Shown in pieces: positions 53,811 to 64,000 of a stretch of 64,000 nt of DNA. This DNA comes from Larix kaempferi (lineage: Eukaryota; Streptophyta; Pinopsida; Pinales; Pinaceae). The first letter of the stretch is position 1. Every line of letters starts with the position of its first letter. Below the pieces are notes generated by a model that made no database searches, was not told where the DNA came from, and saw nothing but the letters and a program-made list of their open reading frames with translations. A program made the position numbers and the translations under genes. The DNA lies in assembly GCA_027924585.1 (NCBI GenBank), contig BSBM01000076.1:7449001-7513000 (forward strand), read 5' to 3'.

Positions 53811-54931
53811 ATGGAAGGTGACATTGAGATCATTTTTTCCCTGAACACTAAAGGGTTTGGGGGTGCCCATATACAATTAGACCTTATAAGATTGTTTTAT
53901 ACCTATCATCCAAATGTAATTATTCTTTAAGAAGCTATGTGTCTTGGGTCAAAGACTAGTCTAGTATCACGTCTTCATTGCTTAAAAATTGGAATTTGTG
54001 TTCCATTGATGTTGATCAGTGTTTGTCAGGAGGGTTGGTGACAAGATGGAATACTAGCATGATTTCCATCTCAAGTCATATATTTTCTACACTTATCATT
54101 TTAGAAGGAGAGGCCAAAGGTAGAGGGAAAATTTTCAATATTGTTAATATATATGGTCCTTATGGGGATAAAAGGCCTTTTTGGGATGAACTCAAAGCGT
54201 AGGAAACCTTGGAAATTTATAATGTCACTGTAGGTGGGGATTTGAATTTGAATCTTTCTTCAAGGGAGGTTTGGGGAGAAATGGCCATCCCTGATCCTTT
54301 GGCAGATTACTTCGTCCAATTCTTTGATGAATCTAATCTAGTTGACACTAGGCTTATACAATTAGTCCCTAGCTGGAGGAACTCAAGGAGGGAAAGAGCA
54401 GGCATCTCTAAAAGACTGGACAGATTCTTAATGACAGAAAAATTGGTGGAGAAGGTTGAAAAATACACATCTTGGGTAGGTAATTGTGGATAATTTGGTT
54501 ATCTACATATTCTTCTACAACTAGATAAGGAGGATAGAAAACTCCCATCTCCTTTTAAATTTAATTATGATTGCTTTGTTGAAGAAGATTTTAGACTTCT
54601 TATTGCAAAAAATAGGTAATTTTATGATCCCTCCCGAGGAGATTCAACTATGTTTCAATTTGCCTTCAACCTCAAACAAGTTAAGAATCTAGTTCCAAGG
54701 TGGGCATGGAAGAAAAAGGAATAAAATCAAATAGAGTTAAAAAAAGAAGAAGGTAAAAGTAGACATAACTACTCTATTTGAAAATAATGTCACAAGGTTT
54801 TTTAATGATGAATAGTTGTTAGCTTTAAAGACACTATAGGGCAAAAAAATGTGCTCTTGGACAAAGAGGAGGTAGAGTGGAGACTCAAAAGTAGAGCCAT
54901 ATGTTTGGAAGAGGGGGATAATGGCACTAGG
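53811..54931 (+). pseudogene. LINE-3 ORF2 endonuclease
   Basis: It starts MEGDIEIIFSLNTKGFGGA, then YHPNVIIL, KIFNIVNIYGPYGDKRPFW, VTVGGDLNLNLSSREVWG, DTRLIQLVPSWRNSRRE and RLDRFLMTEKL: an APE-type endonuclease with the GDLN motif kept. The catalytic Glu motif (QET in the family) reads stop-EA. The coding dissolves after 54,490 and ends where the LTR begins at 54,932. Confidence 0.8.
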
Positions 54932-55181
54932 TGCGCTATAAACATAAAATAGTAAATATTAGATTTAATAATATTTATCATAAGTATTATTATAATTAAG
55001 AATAGGTGCTTTCAAAAGACGTGACCTTAGATGAATGGGCACCACATGACCTATATAAGCTAGGGCATTCTTATTGTAATACATTTATCATTCATTTTAT
55101 ATATATCAAACCTTTATAAATATATTATCTTTTGCACAATACTAAAACCAATACTTCAAGCTTCCGCATATAAGTGTAACA
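54932..55181 (+). repeat. Orphan LTR with primer binding site
   Basis: 250 bp from TGCGCTATAA to GTGTAACA, with TATATAAG near 55,050. TGGTATCAGAGT, the initiator methionine tRNA binding site, starts at 55,183, one base after the LTR end. So this is a 5' LTR in + orientation. No second LTR is found before LINE-3 coding resumes at 56,333. Confidence 0.72.
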
Positions 55182-56332
55182 TTGGTATCAGAGTGTCACA
55201 ATTCCAATGGAAACACGAAGAATTCAAGACCTATTAGAAGAATTAATAGAAAATGAATGATTGTGCAATCGAAAGGGGCCCTAAATCTCTTAATCTAATA
55301 AAAGAAATAAGAGAAAGTACTAAGAGCACGATAAATATCAATCAAGATCCGAAGGTGGAACTGCCAAAGGCTGAACTTGTTCCGGAAGAAGAACCCACCA
55401 ACAACCAATTTGAAGTGCCCTCATCTAACTCAACCAATTCATTCAAATGAATATTTTGAATGCTTAGAGTATGTTATTGACGATGACAAATTCTCCCATG
55501 ACCATGTAAGTTCTTCCAACGATGATAGAAAGTTGAGTGACAATGAGGTTGACCATGTCTCTGTTCAAAAAGTACTCAAGAATACAACAACGGAGGAATC
55601 CCCATGCTAGTACTGAATCTACATGTCAAAAACTTTTGAGGTGCTGTCGGAATATCTTCAAATCCGGTAGTGAAAGCTTTAAATTGTATACTACTCTCTT
55701 GTTTTGTGTAAAATTTCCAGAATAGTCCTGCCAAGGTTATTTGACCTTTTCTCAATTATGAATCAATTCCCCAAACCTTAAGTTTTTGTGGCTTGTGGCT
55801 TGTGTAAGCATAGCTAGTTTCTCATCACCTTCAAAGCCAAACATTACAAAATTAAAAAAAGTTGAAAAAATATGAAAAATGGCTTTGATTATTTTATAAA
55901 AAGATTGGGTCTTTTGTTCGAATTCCAATTCAAAACCCATCGGAATCCAATACCTAAATCATAGCTATCAAATGTGAAGTCTATAAAGTTGGTAGCAAGT
56001 TAAGTCCACCCATGGATCCCACCAGTCCATATTGTGCTCAACGCGTCAATTGGGAATGAAGTCATGAGCTTATATGAAGGCCGACGAAGTGTTTTATGTT
56101 GCCAATATGTGATATTTTCACTGCATGTAAAATAAAGAGAAGCTCCAGCAAGCATTGATCTATTGACTAGTCATCATACAAGTGTCATCATTCATGCACC
56201 CGAGCGCCATGTATTGGTTAACCGCCCTACTCAACATGTGCCACGTATAAGAAGAAGAAATTGTGTAGAAGATGGAAAATTGTGCCACGTATAAGAAGCA
56301 TAAATTGTGTAGAAGATGGAAAATTGTAACGA
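55182..56332 (+). other. Internal remnant behind the orphan LTR
   Basis: Short open pieces (METRRIQDLLEELIE at 55,208; MNDCAIERGPKSLN at 55,253; EYFECLEYVIDDDKFSHDH near 55,450) could be a decayed gag or the filler of a small non-autonomous element. No RT, integrase or protease motif is present. A 43-44-bp tandem duplication (GCCACGTATAAGAAG...GGAAAATTGT) lies at 56,240-56,326, at the edge to LINE-3. Confidence 0.45.
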
Positions 56333-57227
56333 TTGCTCGGAATTTGGCATATGAATGATACTTTCATTACCTTGATTCCAAAGAAGGATAACCCTGAGAG
56401 GTTCAATGATTACATGCCTATATCATTGTGTAATCTAATCTATAAAGTTAACACAAAGATAATTTCAAATAGAATCAAACCAATTTTGGCTAAAAACGTA
56501 TCAACGAAACAGTTTAGTTTTCTCCCTAGTAGGAAAATTCTAGATGCAGTTGGTGTCTCTGGAAAGTATACACTCTATTAAAACTAGATATATTTAGGAA
56601 TTTATTTCCAAAACGGTCTTGGTTAAAACATACGATCGTGCAAATTGGAATTTATTAAGATCTGTTCTTATTCAGATAGGGCTCCCAGTTGAAGTCACAA
56701 ACTAGATATTGGCTTGTATATCCTCGGAAAAAATTGCCATTCTGATCAATGGATCACCTTCATATTTTTTTAAAGGAAGTAGAGGTATCAGACAAGGGTG
56801 TTCTTTATCCCTTCTCCTATTACTTTTGATCATTGAGGTACTCAACAGGATTGTTGATGCAACTAAGAAAGATAAGAATATTATTGGTATAAGTATCTCT
56901 CACTCTCTTTACATTTCTCATTTGTTATTTGTAGACGATGTGTTAATTTTTGGAAAGGTATTTGTTGTTGAATGTGAAAGATACCTTTATATAATTAATA
57001 TTTTCTGTGCAGCGACTAGGATGACTATTAGTCCTCATAAATCGTTGTTCCTGTATAACAGTTCTGATTCTGGGATGTGTGACCAAATCTCTCACTTATT
57101 TCCATATCAGATGTCAAAGTTGGATGTTGGCTTCAAATATATTGGATATTTATTCAAACCAAATTGCTACAAAATTGAAGATTGGCATTGGTTGTTGAAA
57201 AAAACAGAAAAGAGGACCAGTACTTGA
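56333..57227 (+). pseudogene. LINE-3 reverse transcriptase
   Basis: It reads FITLIPKKDNPERFNDYMPI, LCNLIYKVNTKIISNRIK, FLPSRKILDAVGVS, then after stops SEKIAILINGSP, GSRGIRQGCSLS and the catalytic LLFVDDVLIFGK (FVDD intact), with TISPHKSLFLYNSSDS. Similar in order and wording to LINE-2, so the two belong to one lineage. It has stops near 56,580, 56,590 and 56,705. Confidence 0.87.
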
Positions 57228-57263
57228 ACTTACAAATGGATATCATTAGGTGGAATAGTTATC

Positions 57264-58440
57264 TTGGAAAAGTCAGTTTTGGAAAGTATACGTATATATT
57301 GCCTTTCACTAGCTATGATTTCGACTACAATTATCAAAATTATCAGAAAGAGGATTTTCCATTTCCTTTGGGTTGGTGACCTGGATTCTTCTAAATTTCA
57401 TTTAACTTTTTGGGAGAGTATTGAAATGCCAAAAAAGAAAGGAGGGTGGGTCTTAAAGCACCTAGATTGGTTATGTTCGGCATTGAGTATAAATATTCTA
57501 TGGAGAAGACTCTTTGGGATAAGTTTGTGGAGTATGGTTCGTAATGCTAAATACATTAAGTGTCATTTTGTGACACAGTGGATTCGGATACCAAAAAAGG
57601 CATTTTCAAATGCCTCAATAATATGGCAGGTTCTAATTAGATCTTATCCAAATCTGGGATCTTTCCTTAGTTGGAATGTTGGGAGAGGTTCTCGGGTGTT
57701 TGTTGGTATTGATCCTTTCATTGGTGATGAAGGCGAGTATAGGACTTATGAAGTTTTTTTGTCAAAGCTTCATAGTTTAAATATTCAAGTACTTGCACAA
57801 TTAAGCAGGAAAATCGAGACAATTACTTCATCCTCCTATTGGCATCTGGAAAGTGATTTAGATTTATTTGGATATATAGCTAAGGAATGGAACAATTTTT
57901 TTATGATTTTAAATAGATATGGTATAAGGTTAAATGAGGAAGAGGAAATATTAGTTTGGGATTGGAAAGGTGCTAATGGGGTTGTAACAACAAAGATGGC
58001 ATATGATGCCATTTTTGAAGATATGGCGATTATCTCTCCAAAATGGTGGACTAAAATGATATGGAGATGGATAATTCCTTTAAAACTCAATTTTTTTATA
58101 TGGATTTGTCTTAAGAACAAGATTTTCACTTGGGACAATTTGCTAAAGATGGATTTTGTGGGCCTGGAATTTGTGTTTTCTGTAAGGCAAAAGAAGAATA
58201 TATTTCCCACATCTTCAAACATTGTTCATTCCTTAGAGATGTATGGTATGAATTGAAAATATTTCTAAATTTGCAGGATGAGTGGGAGTCCACATATTTT
58301 TAGGATTGTATGTTTAATTGGTTCCATAAAAGAGTTAAATTTAAGGAACTCCCTCTGTTTACATTTTGGGAGGTTTGGAAGGCTCGTAACAAATATATTT
58401 TGAAAACATACAGCCTTTAGTCCTTTCTATATGCTCGAAG
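57264..58440 (+). pseudogene. LINE-3 RT thumb and zinc-binding region
   Basis: A long open stretch (57,264-58,256, 330 codons) covers TIIKIIRKRIFHFLWVG, FHLTFWESIEMPKKKGGW, LVWDWKGANGVVTTKMAYD and WWTKMIWRWIIPLKLNFFIW. Near 58,150 the frame shifts and the zf-RVT motif GPGICVFCKAKEEYISHIFK followed by HCSFLRDVWYE appears in the next frame, with its C, C, H, C intact. It lies between RT and RNase H as in plant L1 elements. Confidence 0.85.
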
Positions 58441-58499
58441 ATTACCATTTTTTTCTTTGAATATTTTAAGGAGAAGAGTTTGAAAAGTGCAAGAACTCT

Positions 58500-58980
58500 C
58501 CTTTTTCCTCAGCTGGATGATCAATATCCTATTGGATACGATGGTGTTGTGAAGGATGGTTTATGTGGAGCTAGGATGATCCTTATGATTGAAATCCTGG
58601 GATCACATCATTAATATATGGATGGGGGTAGGTCATGGCTCCAACAAGCGAGCCGAACTTCTTGCTCTTTGGGGGTTGCTGTGGTTTACTAAGAAAAGGG
58701 GCATTTTTATTGTACAAATTGCAGGTGATTCCAAAGTGGTGATCGATTGGGCTGTAGGAGATTTAGCTTTGCAAGTTCTCCAACTTGATCAGTGGAAAAA
58801 TAGAATTGAGGCTCTAATAAAACATTTCTCCTAGATATATTTCACTCATATATTTTGGGAACTTAATAGAAAGGTGGATGGACTATAAAAAAAGTAGTGG
58901 GTAAAATGGATGATTACTTGCACTATGAGGAAATCATAGAAAACACAGTGATTGATGATGGATCTATGTATGTCTTTTAG
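58500..58980 (+). pseudogene. LINE-3 RNase H
   Basis: IGYDGVVKDGLCGA in one frame, then NKRAELLALWGLLWFTKK, VQIAGDSKVVIDWAVGD and FWELNRKVDGL in another. D, E, D and a last D are visible, though the usual EADKLSK reads KVDGL. Stops at 58,834 and beyond. Confidence 0.82.
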
Positions 58981-59279
58981 AATTTTTTGACTCCCTTGTT
59001 TTATGTTTCCACTTATAGTTTTTAGACTTTTTGGTGAGTGGTTTCGTAACTATGTATCAAATAGAAGATGGATTTTATGTTTAAAGAATTCAGTACTTGG
59101 GGGATGAAAGATATTTTTTTGTAAGAACTGATTATTGGATATTAGTTATGTGGTTCATGTTTGAAGGGTGGACAAATATTTATATCCTTTTGAGGATAGA
59201 TGATGTAATTTTGATTCCTTCTGTTGAATAACAAGTTACAATTTTTTTCTGTTGAAAAAATATAACAAAGGACATAGAA

Positions 59280-62200
59280 ATGATATCCAACCTTAGGACA
59301 ACCAACCCAAACCATAAGCAAAGAAAGGTAATGGAAAGTCAAAGAAGGACATTGGAAAGCAGGTCAAGTTCCACAAAACCACTAACACAACACTAATGAA
59401 TGTTACTCAAATAAATCATTGTTGGTTGAGATGAAATCCTTAGAGTCTAAACCTAGGACTAGATTTGACTTAAAGCCATATCAGGAAAAGTAGATCATTG
59501 GCACAGAACCTAGTGCTAGCATCACAACTGCAAACATCTAACCATAAGAGCTATAGGAGTTGGAGGAATGTTGGCACCTATGCCTTTCCTTGTTGAAATA
59601 TTTAGCCAGAAGAGTGTGATTTTAGATGATGTCATTAGGAGAATCCATCTATTGATAATGTTGCGGCCCCATGTGTACACCATGGGTTGGTTGATCCAGG
59701 GATGATATATCCGCTAGATAGCAATGTTGCATGTACTACATCAATCCCTTTAGAGATGAAATATAGTTTGATGTTGCCCCACTTGAAGTTTGTGATGTTA
59801 TTTTAGGATAAGCCATGTGGAAACACCACATTGTGTATTATTCTAGCCCCCCTAGCTTCATTATTACTTTGGGAGCTCATCTCTATAGGAAACTAGAGGT
59901 AGTTCCAACTAACATAGTTTCTTTGATCTCAATAAAACAATGCATGAAGGTGATATCTCAAACTGAAAAATTCATCCTCTTGATGATTAATTCGAAAGGT
60001 GAACATAATATCATTGCAATCACCAAACCTTTACACAATGCCCCTGTACACAAAAGAACAAGCAGGAAATATAGTGGAAGAATACAAAGGTTTCTTCACT
60101 TCACTTGCAATGGTGCCCCCTACATTTGTAAGTCAAGTATTCAATGTATTTGATACCCATATTTCCTCTTACTAATGACCCAATATACAGATGCTCTCTT
60201 ATTGAGAATGAAGAAATCAAATGTTAAATTTAGGATATCATCCAAAAGGGCCACATTCGACCTAGATCCTCACCTTGCAGTAACCCAATTGTGTTGGTGT
60301 AGAAGAAGGATGCAACATAGAGACTCTGTATTGATTACATAGCTTTGAACAAGATCACAATCAAGGACCAATATCCAATTCCTCATATTAATGACCTTCT
60401 TGATTAACTCAACGGTGACAAGTTTTTAAGTAAGAATGATCTTAAGTTAGGATACCACCAGGTACCCATTAAGCAAACTAATGTATGGAAGACAACATTC
60501 ATTTATTAAGAATTCCTTTTTGAGTGGATGGTCATTCATTTTGGTTTGAATAATACTCCATCAACATTAATCTATATTATAGATGATATCTTATGGCCAT
60601 TCAAAAATTCTTTTATGGATATATATTTGGAATATATCCCCATCTTAAAAACAAAATTGGGTAGAACATTTGTAGCACATTCAACAAATCCTGGGCACCT
60701 TGCAACAACACAATTTGTATGTCAATATGGAGAAATGCTCATTTTTCATGCAAAAAATTCAATATCTAGAATACATTATGGATGGGCATGGTGTGCATGT
60801 GGATCCAACCTAGAATAGACAAGTTAGTCATGATTGGGTTAGCCCCCAAAAATATCATAAAGTGTTGTAATTTCTTGGGCCTCGTTAAATTCTATCGCAA
60901 TTTCATTTTGGGGTTCTCTCATATCACCTGTCCCCTAAGCCAAGTGACCAAGGGTGGGGACAAAGCTAATTTCAATTTGTTCGGATCACTATAGAAAACA
61001 ATTGAGGTTCTGAGACATTACCTTTGTTTAGCACTAGTACTCACCTTACCATACTTGCAACAACCTTTCAAAATTGAGACAATTTCATTTGATTATGTTC
61101 TTGGTGCGATTCTCACTCAGTATGAAAATTCGATGAATTATCACAATAAGACACTCTATGATGTGGTTCGTAGGTACCCCACCTATGACAATGATATGTA
61201 ATCCATTGTGTAGGCATGTTGGTAATGGAGACATTTCATCCTAGGGAAGGATATGATCATCCACACTGATCACAATTCCCTATAGTTAATGAAAACATAG
61301 GGAAAGTTATAGAATGACCACCATCAAAGGTGGTCTGCATACTTAGAAGAATGCCACTTCAACATCAAGTACAAGAAGGGTAACACTAATCACATTTTAC
61401 ACTAACTCAACTAATATTCAGTTGTAGTGCTAACTATATTTCTCAAATATTATGGACATGAGACCTCCAAGTGACCCCAATTGTATGGCAATGACCTTGA
61501 CTTCCTATTATACATTATGTGTAGGAAAACTAGTCTTAGAATTTCATCTCTAGGATGAAATTTTATGCCATATGGGAAACCTTTGAGTTCCTTCAAGGAA
61601 GAATGAGAAGTTGATTTGCAAGGCTCATTACATTTTAGTTGCAAGGAAATTTGACATGGAGAATACAATGGTAATTCTGTAAAAGTAATTCTGCTAGCCA
61701 AAGATTCGATGGTTATATTAGATCATGCATTTCCTATTCCATTTCCAAACCTTCCATTTATAAGCAAGAATTGTACACTCATTTACCTACCCCATACAAA
61801 CTTCGAGATTATATTTGTGTGGACTACATCTCTTTCCTACCTTCAGCCAATCATGGCAGTGACTATGCATCTGTGGTTGTTGTCCAGTTCTCTGAGATGG
61901 TCATTTTAATTCCTTTCAAGAAGAGAAACACATCAGAGGCTATCATTAAGATCTTCTTTGAGCATGTTTGGGTTCATTTTGGGCTCCCACAAACCATTAT
62001 TTTAGATAAATATAGTATTTTTCTGAGTACATTATAGTCTAATCTATGATCAATGATGGACACCAAGTTGAGGAAATTGACTTCCTTCCAAACCCCAAAC
62101 TAATGGATAAACAAAGGTAGTCAACATGATTATTGTGCATATCCTAAGAATCTACATGACTTCAAACATCTATGCACATGGGATGAGAGCCTTCCTTATT

Positions 62201-62345
62201 ATCATTATAGCTACAATAGGTTCACTCATATCTCTATTGGCCACAACCCTTTTTAGGTGTGCTTGGGGTTCCAACCATTAGGCCCAATTGATGTAGTGTT
62301 ACCAATTGCATATCCACAAGAAGAATCCTCCCATGTTAAATGGTG
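59280..62345 (+). pseudogene. Ty3/gypsy pol remnant, plus strand
   Basis: Order on the + strand: a damaged protease (MGWLIQG, DVAPLEVCDVILG), SLISIKQCMKVISQTEKFIL, RT (QLCWCRRRMQHRDS region, YPIPHI-like text out of frame, GYHQVPI-like, LVKFYRNFILGFSHI), RNase H (RRYPTYDNDM, GKDMIIHTDHNSL, WSAYLEECHFNIKYKKG) and integrase (DYISFLPSANHGSDYASVVVV, FFEHVWVHFGLPQTII). The RT YLDD motif reads YLEY at about 60,625, and the RNase H DASDYA reads ISFDYV. At least 20 stops. The protease resembles that of the element at 3121-5849, suggesting one lineage. LTRs were not identified. Confidence 0.85.
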
Positions 62346-63230
62346 TAGGATATATTAATACTATTCCCCTCATACTGTCTTAGTTCATATGATCTCTCCT
62401 TTATGGTGGTTAAATCAAAATTTTATTGTGGTTCCCATTTCATATGGAGTTCGATTTATCCAATTTACAAAGATTAAAAAAGAATTTCAGATATCTGAAT
62501 GTAATCACAATACTCCAAAATTTGGGATCAATAACAAGTGCATTCTTTTAACCATTCAATCCTTTAACCATCATTCAACAATTGAACATACTCACAATTT
62601 ACTTCCATAGATTGGGAGCACTTGGATTTGCATTCTACATGATGGCAATTACAAACACATTCAAAACTGGGCACAATCATAAATGCATTCTACTGGATTA
62701 TGCCAGCACCAACACATTCCCTAATCCCTTATCCAACTATCTACATTTTTAAGATTCAATATGCAACCTTCTTTAGTTATGAAAACAAAATACTCTGTCT
62801 TTACATGCACACACTTGTCAACGCACTCAACCATTCACAGAAAATATATTATCTCCATTATTATGTGTAAAGATAGTTTTGTATAGAGATAAATTACATC
62901 TTTGAAAGATCGAGCCCCTCTCTCTCTATCACCACTATCTAATACATCCCCCTTTGATAGTACATATCTTTTCCTCCCCCCCTCCTAAAATATTTGATTT
63001 TTTTTACTAAATATAGGTACAACAACTAACACAATCAAGATCCACAAAAAGTGGATCATATCCTTTATTTTTGACAAATAAATCTTATCACTCTAATGTT
63101 CTATCTCTTCACTAACTTTAGCTAATTAATCTATGTATAATATTCATCAAATCTTTCAAATCTCTAAATACGTTCTGGAAACTAATAAATACTAACTATT
63201 ACAATAAATAAATTTTGAGGAAGCGAACTT
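62346..63230. other. No recognisable gene
   Basis: Probably LTR or flank of the Ty3 elements on either side. On the minus strand AGGAGGGGGGGAGGAAAAG (around 62,968-62,986) is a candidate polypurine tract of the chromodomain element to the right. Confidence 0.45.
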
Positions 63231-64000
63231 ACTTGAATAAAGCTCTTGGCCTATGAAGGTCAGTCATATATTTGGCTGACATGATGCTCCCACATCAGAC
63301 TCCCGGGGAAGAAAAGAATGTTTCTTGAGATCTACCATATTTGCACCATACTTGGAAATTTTGTTGCTTTCATTCAAGTAGCGTCCTCTAATGGTTTATT
63401 CTTCCACTTAATCAAATACTGTAAATATTGTTTTCCTCTAGTTGTTTTTGTCACCTTTTGATCTAATATTGTTCCAATCTCCTTCTGTATTGTTTTGGGT
63501 AGTTGTTCCTTCCATTCAATGGTCCAATTTTACTCACTTACAGGCTCATCTACTGGAACATCCTCTGTATCCTTGAAGATATACAAATATGCAATGTTAA
63601 ATATTGGAGAAATCCCAATATTACTTGGGAGTTCTATTTCACAAGCATTAGAAGAAAATTTTCTCAAAATTATGCATGGCCCAATCTTCTTGAGATTTAA
63701 TTTGCTATATGTACCTGCAGGAAACATTTTCTTTCTTAGGTGTTCCATGACTAAGTCACCAAATTCAAAATCCATCTGTCTTCTTCTCATATCAGCTTTC
63801 TATTTATACTTGATGTTGCTCTCTTGCAATTGTTGCTTAACTCCTTCCTATAATTCTTGCATATTTGTTGCAAATTCCTCACTGTCTGCACTTCTCAATT
63901 CCTAAATTCCTCAACTCATGCACTCTTCTTGGGTGCATTCCATATCAAATTTGAAATGGAATTATCCATTTGATTCTATTAGGTGAATCATTATATGCAA
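63231..64000 (-). pseudogene. Chromovirus (Ty3/gypsy) integrase C-terminus and chromodomain, enters from the right
   Basis: On the minus strand from 64,000: AYNDSPNRIKWIIPFQI, YGMHPRRVHELRNLG, then the open stretch 63,790-63,530 with MRRRQMDFEFGDLVMEHLRK, GTYSKLNLKKIGPC and SNIGISPIFNIAYLYIFK (the GPF/Y-type end of integrase). After a frameshift, TTRGKQYLQYLIKWKNKPLE then DATW gives the chromodomain, which in this group is thought to steer integration to particular chromatin, followed by HSFLPRESDVGAS. Stops near 63,905, 63,880 and 63,528 disable it. The rest of pol is beyond the window. Confidence 0.85.

Larger units (their letters stand above)
51591..59265 (+). mobile_element. Decayed L1-type LINE (LINE-3), plus strand, interrupted
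   Basis: Order on the + strand: ORF1 (DUF4283 part and zinc knuckle), a long non-coding gap, ORF2 endonuclease (from 53,811), an interval with a foreign LTR (54,932-56,330) that replaces the end of the endonuclease and the start of RT, RT, thumb, zinc-binding region, RNase H (to about 58,960), 3' UTR and a short A-run at about 59,256-59,262. It has many stops and is older-looking than LINE-1. Target duplications were not found. Confidence 0.8.

Noticed and set aside
57836-58222. Minus-strand open frame of 128 codons
   Set aside because: Shadow of the LINE-3 thumb and zinc-binding region on the + strand.
59280-62345. An integrated pararetrovirus (caulimovirus-like) instead of Ty3
   Set aside because: Integrase motifs after RNase H (zinc-core wording and VWVHFGLPQTII) and a Ty3-type domain order; no movement or coat protein signature.

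Overview
This window looks like nuclear DNA from a large, transposon-rich plant genome, most likely a seed plant. Nearly everything recognisable is a plant retrotransposon: Ty3/gypsy of at least two types (Tat-like with a second RNase H, and chromovirus-like), Ty1/copia, plant L1-type LINEs with an RNase H, and tRNA-derived SINEs. All are mutated to varying degrees. I found no convincing host gene, tRNA, rRNA, operon or CRISPR array. The species cannot be told from the sequence.

Left part (1-11,500). A + strand Tat-like Ty3 element enters from the left edge with protease-RT-RNase H-integrase remnants. A second, internally deleted Ty3 element (3121-5849) sits inside its integrase. The 5-bp target duplication AAGCT is exact, and removing the insert restores the reading YDQA-KEPLGAGKF. 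Downstream of the host pol stop lie an open archaeal-type RNase H ORF (6111-6527) and an antisense, decayed, apparently intron-containing gene (6714-7988, minus). A polypurine tract and a probable LTR start follow near 10,320.

Three-level nest (11,531-25,620), all on the minus strand. The integrase tail of an old Ty3 element is split by a full-length LINE (11,776-25,171) with a perfect 14-bp target duplication. That LINE is split in its 5' UTR by a Ty1/copia element (18,740-25,094) with two LTRs. The LINE carries an extra decayed ORF after its RNase H. The copia element has lost part of its integrase and carries an intron-like block and a 55-bp tandem array.

Middle (25,600-37,900). This is AT-rich and poor in recognisable coding. 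It holds LTR-like remnants, a 400-bp foldback element, a decayed coiled-coil gene of unknown family split by a SINE, and a minus-strand insert (35,163-36,645) with a T-run and a 17-bp imperfect target duplication that carries an open 264-codon ORF of unknown function.

Right part (37,900-64,000). A minus-strand LINE contains an internal tandem duplication of about 3.15 kb (endonuclease to the zinc-binding region present twice, ORF1 and RNase H once). Next come a 5'-truncated LINE, a second poly(A)-tailed insert with a target duplication, a SINE plus microsatellite, a decayed + strand LINE interrupted by an orphan LTR, a decayed + strand Ty3 pol, and a minus-strand chromodomain Ty3 entering from the right edge. 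The nesting gives relative ages directly: the interrupted element is always older than its insert.
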